DNA from: Zanthoxylum bungeanum
Lineage: Eukaryota > Streptophyta > Magnoliopsida > Sapindales > Rutaceae
Length of the DNA: 64,000 bases
Assembly (NCBI GenBank): GCA_019454045.1
Contig: SKCR01049646.1
Location: 62,001 to 126,000, forward strand
Reading direction: 5' to 3'
The notes under the pieces are model-generated. The model was not told the origin of the DNA and made no database searches. It was given only the letters and a program-made list of their open reading frames with translations. Within the stretch, counting starts at the first letter, position 1; each line of letters opens with the position of its first letter. This document shows, one piece after another, positions 11,200 to 22,157 of this stretch. Both the position numbers and the translations under genes were made by a program.

Positions 11200-13598
11200 T
11201 GAAGGGGTTTTATTGCGGAAATCCGGTAATGCAGCGGAATAGTGGAAAATTAGAATTTTCCGATTTCAAAACTTTTTCTCGGATTAATAAAATAAACTTA
11301 TTTATTTTATTATCCAATAATCAAATTATGAAATAAGACACTATAAATCAAATTTATGTGAATTTACCGAATTACCAATAAACCAAGCATTTGTTTATTT
11401 TTAATCCGAAATTGTTCAAAACAATTTTGAATGATTCTAAATCATTTCTAATATGAATTTAACATGTCACAAATGTCAAATACAATTAGCAAATTAAATT
11501 TCCCAAAAATTGGCCCAAGGCCGTGAGCTTCACAAATTGGGGGGGGGGGGGGGGGGTAAGTGCATTTTGCATTTCCATTGTTCAAAACACATGCAAATGA
11601 AATCCAATCAACATAAGATTTAATATGTATCATATACACATCCAAATACACCATATAAATGAAAATCCCCAAATTTGGAAGTGGTCTTAAACCCTAATTT
11701 TTCAATTTCTTCAAATTGGACAAATTAGACCAAATTGACAAAATCCAATACTTCAATCATGTTTCTTCCATTCAAATCAAGTCTCAACACAATGAAATAA
11801 CTATAGATCAAATCTAGGTCATTGAAGAGTGGGTCAACAACTCTAGATTAGCAGCTTTGATTTCTAAAGAATCATAAGAAATCTATGAAACCATTTCAAG
11901 GCCTTTAACATGCATCAAACTTTCATCCAAGTTCTCAAACAAACAAACACAAACTTTAAGAGTAGAAAGAACATCAAATCATCACAAAATGGTGCTAAAG
12001 TAGTTATAAACAATTTCCATGTTGAAGGTTTAAAGAAAAAACTTACAAAAGCTAGATTTTCCAAGACTTTTTCTCTTTGGCCTTCAAACTTGCTCTCAAC
12101 TCTTTTGTGTTTCTTTTTGTATGTTTTAAACTTGTGTAACCCTAAAATGAAAGAAAATAATTTATACCCCTCCTATTAGGCCTTGGCCGAATTTTGGTGT
12201 ATAAGATATCTAGATATTTTGTTTTCATTTCAATTAAATATCAAGTTGCCAACTTGCTTAAATGATCATTACACTTTAATGACTTTTTCAACCAAGTAAA
12301 CAATGGCAACTTAGCCATTAAAACAAATATCATAAGTTTAAAATATCTATACTTTAATTAATTTAATCATTTAACAATTAATTAATTAATTAAATATAAA
12401 TATATTAAATATATGTATTATATTTACATTAAATATTAAATATATATATATATATATGATATTAGTCAAATACCTCAATTTGACAATTAATTAATGTGTA
12501 TTTGAATTAATCTAACATTAAATGTAAATACACAAAAATTAAGGAAATGACTATCGGGTCCCTACACATGTATTTTGCGTTTAACCTTTAAACGACTTTA
12601 TAAATAATCAACATTATTTATGATTGTTGTCCTAGTGCTCTACGAGTATATTTCATTAGTGAGACTTTCTAGATTCAGGCATATCTGTCACGAAATCCAA
12701 TTTCGTGTCCATAATTTATCCACCCGTAAATTATGACGATCACGGATAAACTCGCTGAATCATACAGGTCGAGGTAATGGCAAATGTATAATTCCTCCGT
12801 CACAGGTATCCGGATAAATCCCATAGATATAGATGTAAACGTCAAATCTCTATAGGGATTATCCAGTCGACTATTCTATTAGCAATCTCAAAAAAGAACA
12901 TTTAGAACTAACTTCTAAAATGTACCACGGGCCCATGGTTTTTATCTTATTTCTAATCATATGGACTGCCTATGCTCTGATACACAGAACTGGCGAATCC
13001 TATCTCGATACACACAGGACACCCTGAGGATCTATCCACACCCAACGAACAGGCGGAGGTCTGATCTAAATAGATCGGTGACGTGACTGCCATCTAAGTG
13101 TGGAAAATGTCTCATGTGCCCACAGTGGTATCTCAAGTCGAAGAATCACAAGTGCTACTCAACCCAATAAGATTCTTATTGACGTTGGTGTACCATCCAT
13201 TAAGAATCTTCGGTGAGTCGTTCAGTGTTTATCCGCTATAAACACCTACACGTCTATACTAGTCTCCAAGACTTATGGTTCATTGAGAAACCATTGGAAT
13301 CATATATTCCTGTATACGACATGTACCGGTCTCATCGGGTTTACTATACTGACTAAGTAGTGTAAACCTTGACCATGAACAGTCTGAGAATGACAACGTC
13401 ATGATACTACTCAATGTCAGTTGCGACGTTTTGCAACAGCACCATGACTAGTCATTCTAAGGTCATAACATCTTTATCATATTAAAAGATACATTATATT
13501 ATAGAAATTACATATATTATTCACAATAATAATGTTTTAGAGAAGTATTCATAAAGAAATACAACCGGGAATTGGCGCTCTGAGCACCAACCCCAACA
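11200..13598 (-). repeat. SOLO2: family-B copia solo LTR
   Basis: 2399 bp, reading on the minus strand from TGTTGGGGTTGGTGCTC (13598) to AAAACCCCTTCA (11200). An exact TSD ACAGT is at 11195-11199 and 13599-13603. Both ends match the COP-B LTRs and the length is close to the COP-B 3' LTR (2388 bp). There is no PBS or PPT beside it, so it is a solo LTR. It carries the conserved stem-loop block: H3 at 13169-13211, H7 at 12710-12735, H8 at 12689-12707. An 18-base G run is at 11539-11556, where the COP-B LTRs have only a short run. Confidence 0.9.
11539..11556. repeat. Homopolymer G18
   Basis: Eighteen consecutive G on the plus strand inside SOLO2. The corresponding site in the COP-B LTRs holds about five to seven. 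This is slippage expansion or an assembly artefact. Confidence 0.8.
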
Positions 13599-14267
13599 AC
13601 AGTCTCAAGCACTGATCACACATATCAACCCGCGAACTGGAATACCACTCTTATAAGAAAATATTATCCGAGAGAGTGGCGATTCTCTGTTGTATCTTTA
13701 CAAACTTCATGTGTTTCAACAAATGACCCAATCATACCCTTATGACCGGATCTTTTGAACCGGGGAAGGAGAATGTCAAAGTTATTTGATCCACACATAA
13801 GATTGTAAAGACCTCAAGTCTAAGGACTAGTCATATAATCGATACATGAAAGTTCTCACAGACACATGGATTAACACTCCATATGAAAATTTTCGGCGGT
13901 CAGTTCGATGGACACAAGCAACTCATGCATCCACGTGATACACCAAGCAGACGGATCTCCGTTAGTAGCCTATGAGATCGGCTACCCCACTTAAGGGCGG
14001 ATTATATCATCATGCTAGTCTCTCCGTTTTGTGAACGCCCATATTATTCACAAAACTATGACTAGAAACATTTAAGAGTAATGATTCTCATAAGGCGTGG
14101 AAGCCATCGTCTTATTACTCCAAGGGCTTTATTACAGTGTTGATGATTCATATAAGTTATGTAAGACACGTATAATAAAGATTACCATTTTATTAATTAA
14201 TGAAAATATTACAAATACATGTACATATAGCTCATCCACAAGTTGGGTATAGGGCATATCCCTAACA

Positions 14268-16381
14268 TTAGATACCATCAAATTTGGTACTAGAACAAGT
14301 GGGAGAAAATATTAGAGTTGGTGCTCGGCACGTCAAATTTTGTTATATTTATTGTAGATACGCTGTACATTATATTTTATTATGAATAAAATTAAGTAAT
14401 TTTCATCAATATAATCTTATATATGTAAAGGCGTAAAAGACCTTAGAATGAATAGTTATGACATAATTGTAAAAGCGCCGCAATTGTTACTGAGAAATGT
14501 CACAATATGATTCATTCTTAAAATGTTTCTAGTCAATGTTTACATACTCGGTCGGTTAGTAAACCCGTGAGACCGGTACGTATTGTATATTAGAATTGTT
14601 CTAATAGATTATCTCAGTAAACCATGAGTCTTGGGAGACTCATATAAACATGTAGATATTTATTGGATAAATATTGAACGGATCATTTGAAGATTCCTGA
14701 TAGATGGTACACAAATGTCAACAGGAATCTTTACGAGTCGAATAGCTTATTAGCTCCTTTGACTTGTGATACCAATGTGGATATGTGAGATATCCTCCAT
14801 ACTTTGATGACAGTCACATCAACGATATTTTTAAGATCAGACTACCGCATGTTCGTTGGGTATGGACTGATACTCCTGATATCCTGTGATGTATCCAGAG
14901 ATGATCTATCAGTCCCCTGTACGGGATTTAAGTATCCAATTTGTGATTCTTTGAAATCCTTGGCCGAGGTATAATTCAAAAATGAGTTCCGAATATTTAT
15001 TGAAGAATCATAATTATGTCGCGACACATGAATTGTTCATAGCAGAGATTTGACTTTTAATCTATATCTCCGGAATAATTCGGATAACCTATGACAGAAT
15101 GATTATATATGCAATGATTTCGACTTGGATGGTTCAACTTGATTATCTGTGGTCGTCGTAATTTGTGAGTGGACAAATTACGGACATGGAAATGGTTTCT
15201 ATGACAGATAAACTTGAACTTAGAGAGTCCCACAATATAAAATGTACTCGTTGAGCACTTGGGCAATTAATTACGGATAATTCAGATTATTCATAATTTA
15301 CACATGCGTATTAAATAATGTGTATTTGTTTACGATACATAATTTAGATTAGATACACATTATTAACCTATTGAATTTTGACACTTGTTTTATTATTAAT
15401 TAATTAATTGTTAATTAATTATTAATAATGATGAAATAGAACAATATTCTCGGAATATTATTCCATGGCATTATTTTATTTTTGTTAATAAAATTAAATA
15501 AATTTATTAATTAATTAATTTATTTAAGTTAAGAATATTATTGGAATATTCTTATTAGATTGGTAAATTTTGATTTGCTATTCCATGTAATCTGGACACA
15601 TGGATTTAATTAACAAAAAATCAAAATAATAATTACAATTTGGATAAGATCAAATTGGTGGCAAAATCTTAGCCATAATAATTTTTTATTTTTGGTTAAA
15701 AAAATACTTAAAATTTCGGGCTAAAAAATATATAAATGAAACTTGCTTTCATTTTGCAAGCTTTTTAGCCTATCTCACGTATTAAGAAACCAAAAGAAAA
15801 ACATATTAAGGTTCTAACAAATTAATCAACACTAAAAGAGAAGAAGTTGAAGGATTTGGAAACTAAATTAAGGTAATTTTGAATTTCCAATTTCTTTATT
15901 TCTTGTTTTTGTTTCTTGAGCATGAAAATATATATTGGATATGTATTTTTACATGTCTTTATAATATATGTATCATGGATATGTGTTTGAAGCAAAACCC
16001 TGGTGTTGAGTGATTATGTAACCTTAATTATTTTCTTTTTAGCATATGTATTAAGATTAATTAGTGAATTAATCTCCAAAATTAAAAATGACATTCTAGA
16101 GTGATGTTACCAATCTAATGTTGCCTAGAATTGTTCTTGGAACTTTGTATTGTGGTGATAAATTTTGTGTAAATTAATTGGATTAATTTTGTGATTAAAT
16201 TGAATTTTGGCATGAAAAATGGACAAATTAATTCTGGATCAGATATGGTTTTGAGTCTTAAAACAAATTATTTTTCATGGAAAAATATGTTGTTTGGATG
16301 ATTTTGGATGTATATTTGGTGGTGGATGAATTCTGAAAATTATTCCAGGGCAAAAATGCGAGAAAATGGTGAAATTTGCGT
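14268..16381 (+). mobile_element. Family-C LTR element remnant: internal tail, PPT and truncated 3' LTR
   Basis: 14268-14296 resembles the internal tail of family A (GATACCAT, TTGGTACTAGAACAAG against TTGGCACTAGAGCAAG). The PPT AAGTGGGAGAAAA (14297-14309) precedes the LTR start TATTAGAGTTGGTGCTC (14310; TG decayed to TA). The LTR stays alignable to families A and B, including stem-loops H3 (14689-14732), H7 (15157-15182) and H8 (15185-15203), to about 16381, where similarity stops before the expected CCCCAACA end. The upstream body was replaced by the COP1 insertion. I see no coding sequence. Confidence 0.75.
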
Positions 16382-16549
16382 CCGCTGTGAGGAATTATCG
16401 AATTCCCGAAAAGTAATTTCGTGAGCAAGTACATGCTTGAACATGATTTATATCGTATATCATACCTCTCATAGCGTAATATTCGTCAAGATTACTGGGT
16501 GTTACAAATACCTTTAGATGACATAACGTGACTCGAAATAATTTCTGAA
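16382..16549. other. Unassigned junction sequence
   Basis: Between the broken family-C LTR and the GYP1 RT remnant. GGGTGTTACA at about 16497-16506 resembles the closing bases of gypsy LTRs such as SOLO6, so a fragment of another LTR is possible. Nothing else is recognised. Confidence 0.4.
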
Positions 16550-18490
16550 TTAGTCATGAAAATGGCATTTTTCCCAGTTTAACACAGGTAATTTTTCATC
16601 ACATCTTTTCAAAATATTTTCCAAATTACTCAAACAATTATCAAATGAGTTTGCAAAAATAGTTATATCATTCATAAAGACCTCTAAACAATGTTCAACA
16701 ATGTCACTAAATATGCTTAACATGCATCGTTGGAATGTTGTTAGTGTATTACAAAGTCTAAAAGGCATTTTCCTAAATACAAATGTTCCAAAAGGACATG
16801 CGAATGTTGTGTTTTCCTAGTATTCTAAAGCAATGGGAATTTGATAATAATCTTAATAACCATTAAGAAAGCAATAGTAGAAATGCCCTGCTACTCTTTT
16901 CAAAATTTGGTCAGGAAATGGTAAAGGAAAATGATATTTTTTAGTGGCGTCATTTCGTTTTCTATAATCAATGCAAATTCGCCAACTAGATGGGATTCAA
17001 ATTGGAATTGATTCTCCTTTATCATTTTTTACGACAATTATTTAAGACTTTTTAGGCACAACTTGTGTAAAATTTACCCACTTACAATCGGAGATAGGGT
17101 AGATAATGCTACGTTAAGAAGTTTAAGGACTTCTGTTTTTACCATTTATTTCATGTGAGGGTATAATCTTCTTTGGGGTTGATGATATGTCTTGCATTAT
17201 CATCTAAATGTATTTTGTGTGTATAAATCAAAGGATTAATGCCTTTTTATGTTTATTAAAGTCCATCCAATTTCCAGTTTAAGTTCTCTCAACACATTTA
17301 ACAACTTACCTTCTTGATCGCTTGTGAGAGAAGAAGAAATCACCATAGGGTAAGTTTGTTCATCTCCAAGAAATGCATACTTCAATCCTTCTGGCAAAGT
17401 CTTTAATTCCAATTTGGGTGCTTCCTAATGTTTTTCTTCTTCCAGTATTCATAGTTCCTCAAAATTTTACTTCTCTTCATCATCTTCCAGTACCTATGTA
17501 GAATAGAGTAAAGAAAAATCATTAGAAATATCTAAATCTAATTGTGTACTTGATTCAAGAAAATTGGTTGTATAAATTTCATAGGGTTAGATAGACTCCC
17601 CTGAATATGTTCCTTCAAAATTGGTTTAATTCGTTTCATGCTCTCGTTTTCACTATCATCGTCGTATGGTTGCTTGCACATGTTAAAAATATTAAACTCC
17701 AACATCATATTGCCAAATTACAAATTCGTGATTCTATTTCTGCAATTAATTAAAGCATTATCTGTTGCTGAAAATGGACGACAAAGTATTACAATAATTG
17801 ACTTATAATTGTCTACTACAGGTGTGGATGCTGGTTTTCGTCCGAGGTCCACAATCGAGAATTTGTAGGTTGGGGCACTAGCGATCTTGCAAAATAAAGG
17901 TAGAGTGGGTGGGAGTACTGCCCACCAGTGTGGTAGGTGTCGTATGCACTCCGACGCTCAAGTCAGTATGAAAACAAGCTGTGTGTAATGGAAGAACAAA
18001 GTCGGAAATTACCTTGACTTATGTTGACTGCCGTGAGGGCGGTGGGTGGTGTTTAGGGAGTGAGAGGCTTAAAGAGCTCAAGTGTGAAGGCTCAGACTTG
18101 AATGAATATGTTCTGAATTATGTTGCTATTTATAGGATCAATGACATCACCTTTTGAGTTGGCTTTTTAGCTGTAATTAGCAAAGAGGGGCATGTAACGT
18201 GCTTAATGTTTCTGCTTTCGACGGGGGGAAATAATTTGCATGTGAAGCTGGTATTGTTGAAAAAGTGGTTTGTCCTTAAGCTGGTGGTTTTGTCTTAGTT
18301 TAATAATGTAAAATTTTCTGGGCCAGGTCACTGTCTTTGGGCTTTTTTGGTACTGGGTTTGAAGTGAAGAGACGATTTTGCCCTTGGCCCAAATTTGGCC
18401 CGTACAACAGGTTGTGTTTGCAAGACAATAAAATCAACCGGATATATGAATTTATTGACTTGTAAAAACACACATAATTTAAATATGCAA
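16550..18490 (-). pseudogene. GYP1: Athila-like Ty3/gypsy protease-RT remnant, decayed
   Basis: The best open part is 16550-16768 (minus), reading MPFRLCNTLTTFQRCMLSIF then EVFMNDITIFANSFDNCLSNL. This matches the gypsy RT block with MPFGLCNAP and the F-D-D catalytic box, here decayed to FMND. Further 5', in several frames, I see fragments of the RT fingers and palm to about 17400. Then comes a protease tail: VNKFIYPVDFIVL near 18430-18480, and about 17690-17815 ILCRPFSATDNALINC. SOLO3 splits that protease tail. Stops and frameshifts are frequent, so the copy is dead. The closeness of protease to the PBS (18675-18692) shows gag has been deleted. Confidence 0.8.
17823..18406 (-). repeat. SOLO3: short solo LTR (same family as SOLO7)
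   Basis: 584 bp with exact TSD ACAGG (17818-17822 and 18407-18411). On the minus strand it runs TGTACGGGCCAAATTTGGG to CATCCACA. A TATAAATAG box reads on the minus strand near 18128-18138. It interrupts the GYP1 protease frame, which resumes precisely on either side. It shares its ends and the block with CCACAATCGAGAAT and GACGCTCAAGTCAGT with SOLO7. Confidence 0.88.
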
Positions 18491-18674
18491 ATGCTATACC
18501 TACAAAAAGAAAAGGAAAAATAATAACAAGTGAAAGAAAAAAGTAAAAATAAATGAAAAAAGAAAAAAAAGTGAGATGAAGAAAATACAAAAAAAAAATT
18601 AAAAATAAATAAAAAATAAAAAGAAAAGAAAAATATAAGGATTTTAAATTATTATTTTATCTACTAAATTATAC
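18491..18674. other. A-rich low-complexity stretch in GYP1
   Basis: Runs of A with scattered G (plus strand), between the protease remnant and the PBS. No gene or structured signal is seen. Confidence 0.5.
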
Positions 18675-18692
18675 TCTCCGGCAACAACGCCA
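18675..18692 (-). other. GYP1 primer binding site
   Basis: The minus strand reads TGGCGTTGTTGCCGGAGA. This is the Athila/Tat-type PBS (consensus TGGCGCCGTTGCCGGGGA), a few bases from an LTR end TGTCA at 18699. Residual LTR sequence extends to about 18800 before the hAT sequence. Confidence 0.85.
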
Positions 18693-20800
18693 AAAACTTG
18701 ACACATTTACAAAGTGGTTCTCTACTCTCAAGTATAAGAGTGTCGAAGTAATAAAATATTTCGGTAAGTCCAGGATATTTCAGTAAAAAAAAACCTAATA
18801 TTTTCCAATATCATAAATAATCCAAATCATATAAATTCAATCAAAATGTAATAAAATATAAAATCAAACTCAATCAACCATATGAAACATCATTTAACTA
18901 AGTTCATGTTCATCATCCTTTAACAAAGTTAAATATAACTACATATCTAATTATTCTTCATATACTTCAAACTCATTATCCTTAGGTTCTTCATCAAGTT
19001 CTCTGTATTCAGCATTTCTAGCGCTTTTTCGATATTATAATATTCCATCTACCCCAGATGTTTCTCCAACCATCCTCCAAGTAATCCCCAAACCGGGCTC
19101 TACTTCTTCATCATCACGAGATTCACCACCCTCAACAATCCATCTTTCTGCATTAGTAGCATCTTTTGCGAGTAATACATCCAATTTCATATCCTTCTCC
19201 CTTTTGTGCTTGTTCTTCAACTTGACATTAAAGGAAACAAAGACTAGATTGTTTAATCGATTCACATCTAGTCTATTCCTTTTCTTCATGTGAATCTACA
19301 TAAATAATTTAAATAAATCAATTAATATTAATAATTATAAAATAAAATAATCAAATATTTAACTAATGTTAAATATTTATCCCCTTAAAAGTGCTCCAAT
19401 TTCATTCGCACCTAGATGAACTATTGGTTAATGAAAATATCATTTTTTCCATTTTTAGTAAGTTAGGTGTATGATATCCATATGTAAACCACTATGAAAC
19501 TAAAAATTAACATAAATAGTTTGAATGAAATATAATAAATCTTATATAATTTTCAAAATAATTCAAATGATTACTTTATTTTTACCTGGATTAAAACATC
19601 GATAGATACCCGACATGCTTTGGCCGCTACTTCTCTACCAAAAACTTCATCTTTTGTCTTATACGAAGCCAACTCCTCATTTATCACCTTTCTTTGCATG
19701 ACAATGTCATTGGGAAAGAAATCCTCCATAATCGTAAATATTCCATCCATTACACTCACATCGTAGACAATGCTTGTAACTGTATAGTAGTAGTAAGGAT
19801 TTAATAGATAAGTGACACAATGCAAATGAGTATTGGGCCTCCTTCAATTTTGCTATCAATAATCTCCAAGATTGGCCGATAATTACTCTCAATATTGTTC
19901 AATGTCTGACCGGCGTAAACACACATGTATGATATCGTTCAAGTAGTATAAAAATATCAATCCCACGAGGACTTAATATCTAATCTATTAATTTTATGAG
20001 GTCAAATGATTACTAGTATCTAACAGGTTGTTTGATTAATTTGAAATGGTGACGATTCTAAATTTAAAAACAAGTAAATAAAATTATTTGAAAGTAGGTT
20101 TTAAGAAAATTAAATATTAAAAACTATCTAGGGTTGTGATTTCTTCCAATATCATTTTAAAGATGAAGTGGTTATCTTAAAGTTGGGTAATATATTGATT
20201 TATTAACCTGAAACACTAAATTATGTGTAAGCCTCTGTCGATGGTCAGACACAAATACCCAGTTTAACCCAATTGAACCATATGTCTATGTCAACCAAAT
20301 TATCTGGATTCATTAAGTTTAAGTTCCAATTATGGCTATCCCCGCCCGACAGGTATATGTCTATCCTGTAAGGAAATCAATTAAAGGGTTATCTATCCTC
20401 AAGGAAGATCGTGGGCTATTAAGTCTAAGGTCTTAAACTTAAAATCTCTATGTCTAGTTCATTTTAAGTTTCCCAGTTCAATTTTATTAATGGCCAGTTA
20501 ATGAAAAAGCATTAAGATTAAGACTCAATAAATAAATCTTTAAAATACCCAAACTATAATCTAACCCCTTATAAACCGGTGATATTAAAAGTCATCACAA
20601 CCCCAGATAACTAATTTAGTTACAACACATAACTAGGGCTAGTAAAAACTTGAAAATAAAAGACATAAAGTAAAAATGCGGTAAAGTAAATACTGAAAAG
20701 TAAATTACAATAAAATAAAATGCTAAGGTAAAAGGAATTACTTTTACTACTACTAATTTAGATATCTCCCAGTATATAATATATAAACTTGTGATAACAT

Positions 20801-21001
20801 TACCAACCAGCCATATAGGCGGTAACCTGATTAAGTCAAATTAAGTCCAACCAGCCATTAAGGCGGTAAAAAGATTTGTCCATGAACCTGCCATATAGGC
20901 GGTAAGAAAGTTTATTACCAACCGACCAATCTGGCGGTATCCTTGATTAGTCAGGTTTAAACCAGATTAAAATGAATTACCAACCGACCAATCTGGCGGT
21001 A
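20801..21001. repeat. Five degenerate repeats of CCAACC..CCA..GGCGGTA
   Basis: Units begin near 20801, 20847, 20884, 20916 and 20978. Each carries a variant of TACCAACCAGCCATATAGG followed by CGGTA. Spacing is 32-62 bases. The last two units are nearly identical and share longer flanks (TGGCGGTATCCTT). The array sits inside SOLO4, about 1.05-1.25 kb from the LTR start. Confidence 0.75.
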
Positions 21002-21412
21002 TCCTTTTTAAGTCAATATTTTAAATAGTGAATATATTATATTTAAGGGAGATTAATCTAAATAGCAATAGTAAAATAATTACCTTTCACCCGAGCTGAG
21101 GAAGTTACCTCCTCATGGTAAATAGTAAAAACTGTAAAAAATAAAAAAGTAAATTACTATTATTACAAAACGTAATTAAAATTAATTTACAAAACTAAAA
21201 ACTAAAAACTAAAAGAAACTAGAGAGAGAAACTCCCTCTTTACATCAAAGAGATGAGAGAGAGTGGTACAACTGAAACTGGAATTTCGCGCTCTATTTAT
21301 CAGAGTCAGTAGGGGTCGCGCGTCGCGACTCCCAGCTCGCGTCGCGACGCCAGTTATGTCGACCTGGCACGCTCTGGTTCGTCGGTTGCAGATTTTGGAT
21401 GAGGTGATAAGG

Positions 21413-21830
21413 TGACACGTGGAAAGGTGGTTGAGACTCAATTATTGTGACACATGGCGACTTCTGATTGGTCGGTTCAGATTCTTATCAGCCACGTGTC
21501 AGATAGGGATAAGAGAGCCAATAATTGATGCTGATGTGGCGACACGTGGCAATTTGACTGTAGGCACCATAGAATCGCGACACGTGGCACTTCCTGATTG
21601 GTTGATGATGATGTGGCGGTAAGGTGGCATGTTGACTCGGTCAACTGATGATGTGGATGATGACGTGGCTAACAGGTGGAGTGACACATGGCGACACGTG
21701 GCGATGGTGACTGTCGGCACCGTAGGATGATGACACGTGGCACGACGCATGTTAGCAGATCGGCTGTGATGGTGACACGTGTCATGGCGCACGTTAGCAA
21801 AGTCAAACTTTTCTCAGATTCTGACACGTG
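21413..21830. promoter_or_regulatory. G-box / ABRE-like array in SOLO4 U3
   Basis: Eight exact CACGTG boxes in about 415 bp (21416, 21493, 21543, 21581, 21695, 21734, 21776, 21825), mostly in the context GACACGTGGC. Two GACACATGGC variants (21449, 21683) and a TGACGTGGC (21661) also occur. ACGTGGC is the plant ABRE core bound by bZIP factors. The array lies about 220-630 bases from the LTR start, where U3 enhancers sit. Regulation is inferred from motif content only. Confidence 0.7.
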
Positions 21831-22157
21831 GACCCAGCGCACGTTAGCACTGTTCGGCGTACGTTACCAAAATGCCATTTTTTGCCAATTTTCACTGTCT
21901 TGCTCCAAATCACCTCCAGAATGTCCTGAAACTTTATTTATCTACAAAATAACACAAAACACATCAAAATATTCACAAAAATCAAGAAACTATACAAAAA
22001 TATTAGGTTAAATGAGTGGGAAATAGTGATAGATTTACCACTCATCAATGCCTCATTTATCTCTTCTTTTGTATTTTTTAACTCTCCATATACAAAGGTC
22101 ATGGATGGATTTCTATCCTCATCAACTAATCGAAGCACCCTCACCAAAGGTGCAAAC

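Larger units (their letters stand above)
1..14267 (-). mobile_element. COP1: Ty1/copia retrotransposon, 5' portion, cut by window start
   Basis: Reading leftward on the minus strand, the order is LTR, PBS, long leader, gag, protease and integrase, which runs off the window at position 1. The LTR ends are a perfect inverted repeat, TGTTAGG at 14267 and CCTAACA at 3326. A tRNA-iMet-type PBS follows directly. Two solo LTRs (SOLO1, SOLO2) and one nested full-length copia element (COP2) lie inside its LTR, so COP1 is older than all three. On the right it abuts the PPT-proximal tail of a family-C element, about 30 bases upstream of that element's PPT. The TSD cannot be checked because the 3' LTR is outside the window. 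Lineage within copia is not assigned. Confidence 0.85.
3326..14267 (-). repeat. COP1 5' LTR, split by two solo LTR insertions
   Basis: The LTR survives as three blocks, 3326-3903, 10446-11199 and 13604-14267, together about 2.0 kb once the insertions are removed. It starts TGTTAGGGATATGCCC at 14267 and ends CTTCCTAACA at 3326. A TATATAAAC box is visible on the minus strand near 3890-3900. Both junctions are validated because each inserted solo LTR has its own exact 5-bp TSD (TGCTC and ACAGT). Confidence 0.85.
19903..22047 (-). repeat. SOLO4: gypsy solo LTR with G-box array
   Basis: About 2.14 kb, reading on the minus strand from TGATGAGTGG (22047) to GGTCAGACA (19903). The hAT frame resumes exactly across it. 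CAATG occurs at 19900-19904 and 22046-22050 and is the likely TSD, which leaves the outermost bases of the LTR ambiguous by a few positions. The downstream end (AAGTCCTCGTGGGATTGAT, ACTTGAACGATAT on the minus strand) matches the GYP2 LTR, so it is Athila/Tat-like. It holds a G-box cluster (21413-21830), a degenerate tandem repeat (20801-21001) and two GTCGCGAC palindromes (21322, 21341). Confidence 0.8.
18951..22157 (-). pseudogene. hAT transposase (DUF659 / hAT dimerisation) pseudogene, interrupted
   Basis: Segments read leftward. 22157-22020 gives VRVLRLVDEDRNPSM then FVYGELKNTKEEINEAL. After SOLO4, 19902-19571 gives NNIESNYRPILEIID, YLLNPYYYYT and VMDGIFTIMEDFFPND. Near 19415-19375 is a decayed C-E-x-N-W-S-T-F signature. 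19289-18951 gives KKRNRLDVNRLNNLVFVSFN, ERWIVEGG and an acidic tail to a stop near 18951. This order matches the C-terminal half of plant hAT proteins with DUF659 and the hAT_C dimerisation region. A stop occurs after VDGIL (about 19035), and the CERNWS motif is mutated. The 5' half is missing: A1 was inserted at 22158. Such genes are either transposases or domesticated relatives; this copy is dead. Confidence 0.8.

Noticed and set aside
14268..14341. Possible novel LTR pair formed by the family-C LTR start and the COP1 LTR start, which face each other
   Set aside because: They belong to different elements in opposite orientation. The 14268-14309 tail matches the family-A/B PPT region, so this is an insertion junction.
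20801..21001. CRISPR-like array
   Set aside because: Units are degenerate, spacing is irregular, the context is a plant gypsy LTR and no cas gene exists.
19903..22047. Treating SOLO4 as a complete element with an internal region
   Set aside because: No PBS, PPT, internal repeat of the ends or coding sequence is present, and the hAT codons resume on both sides.
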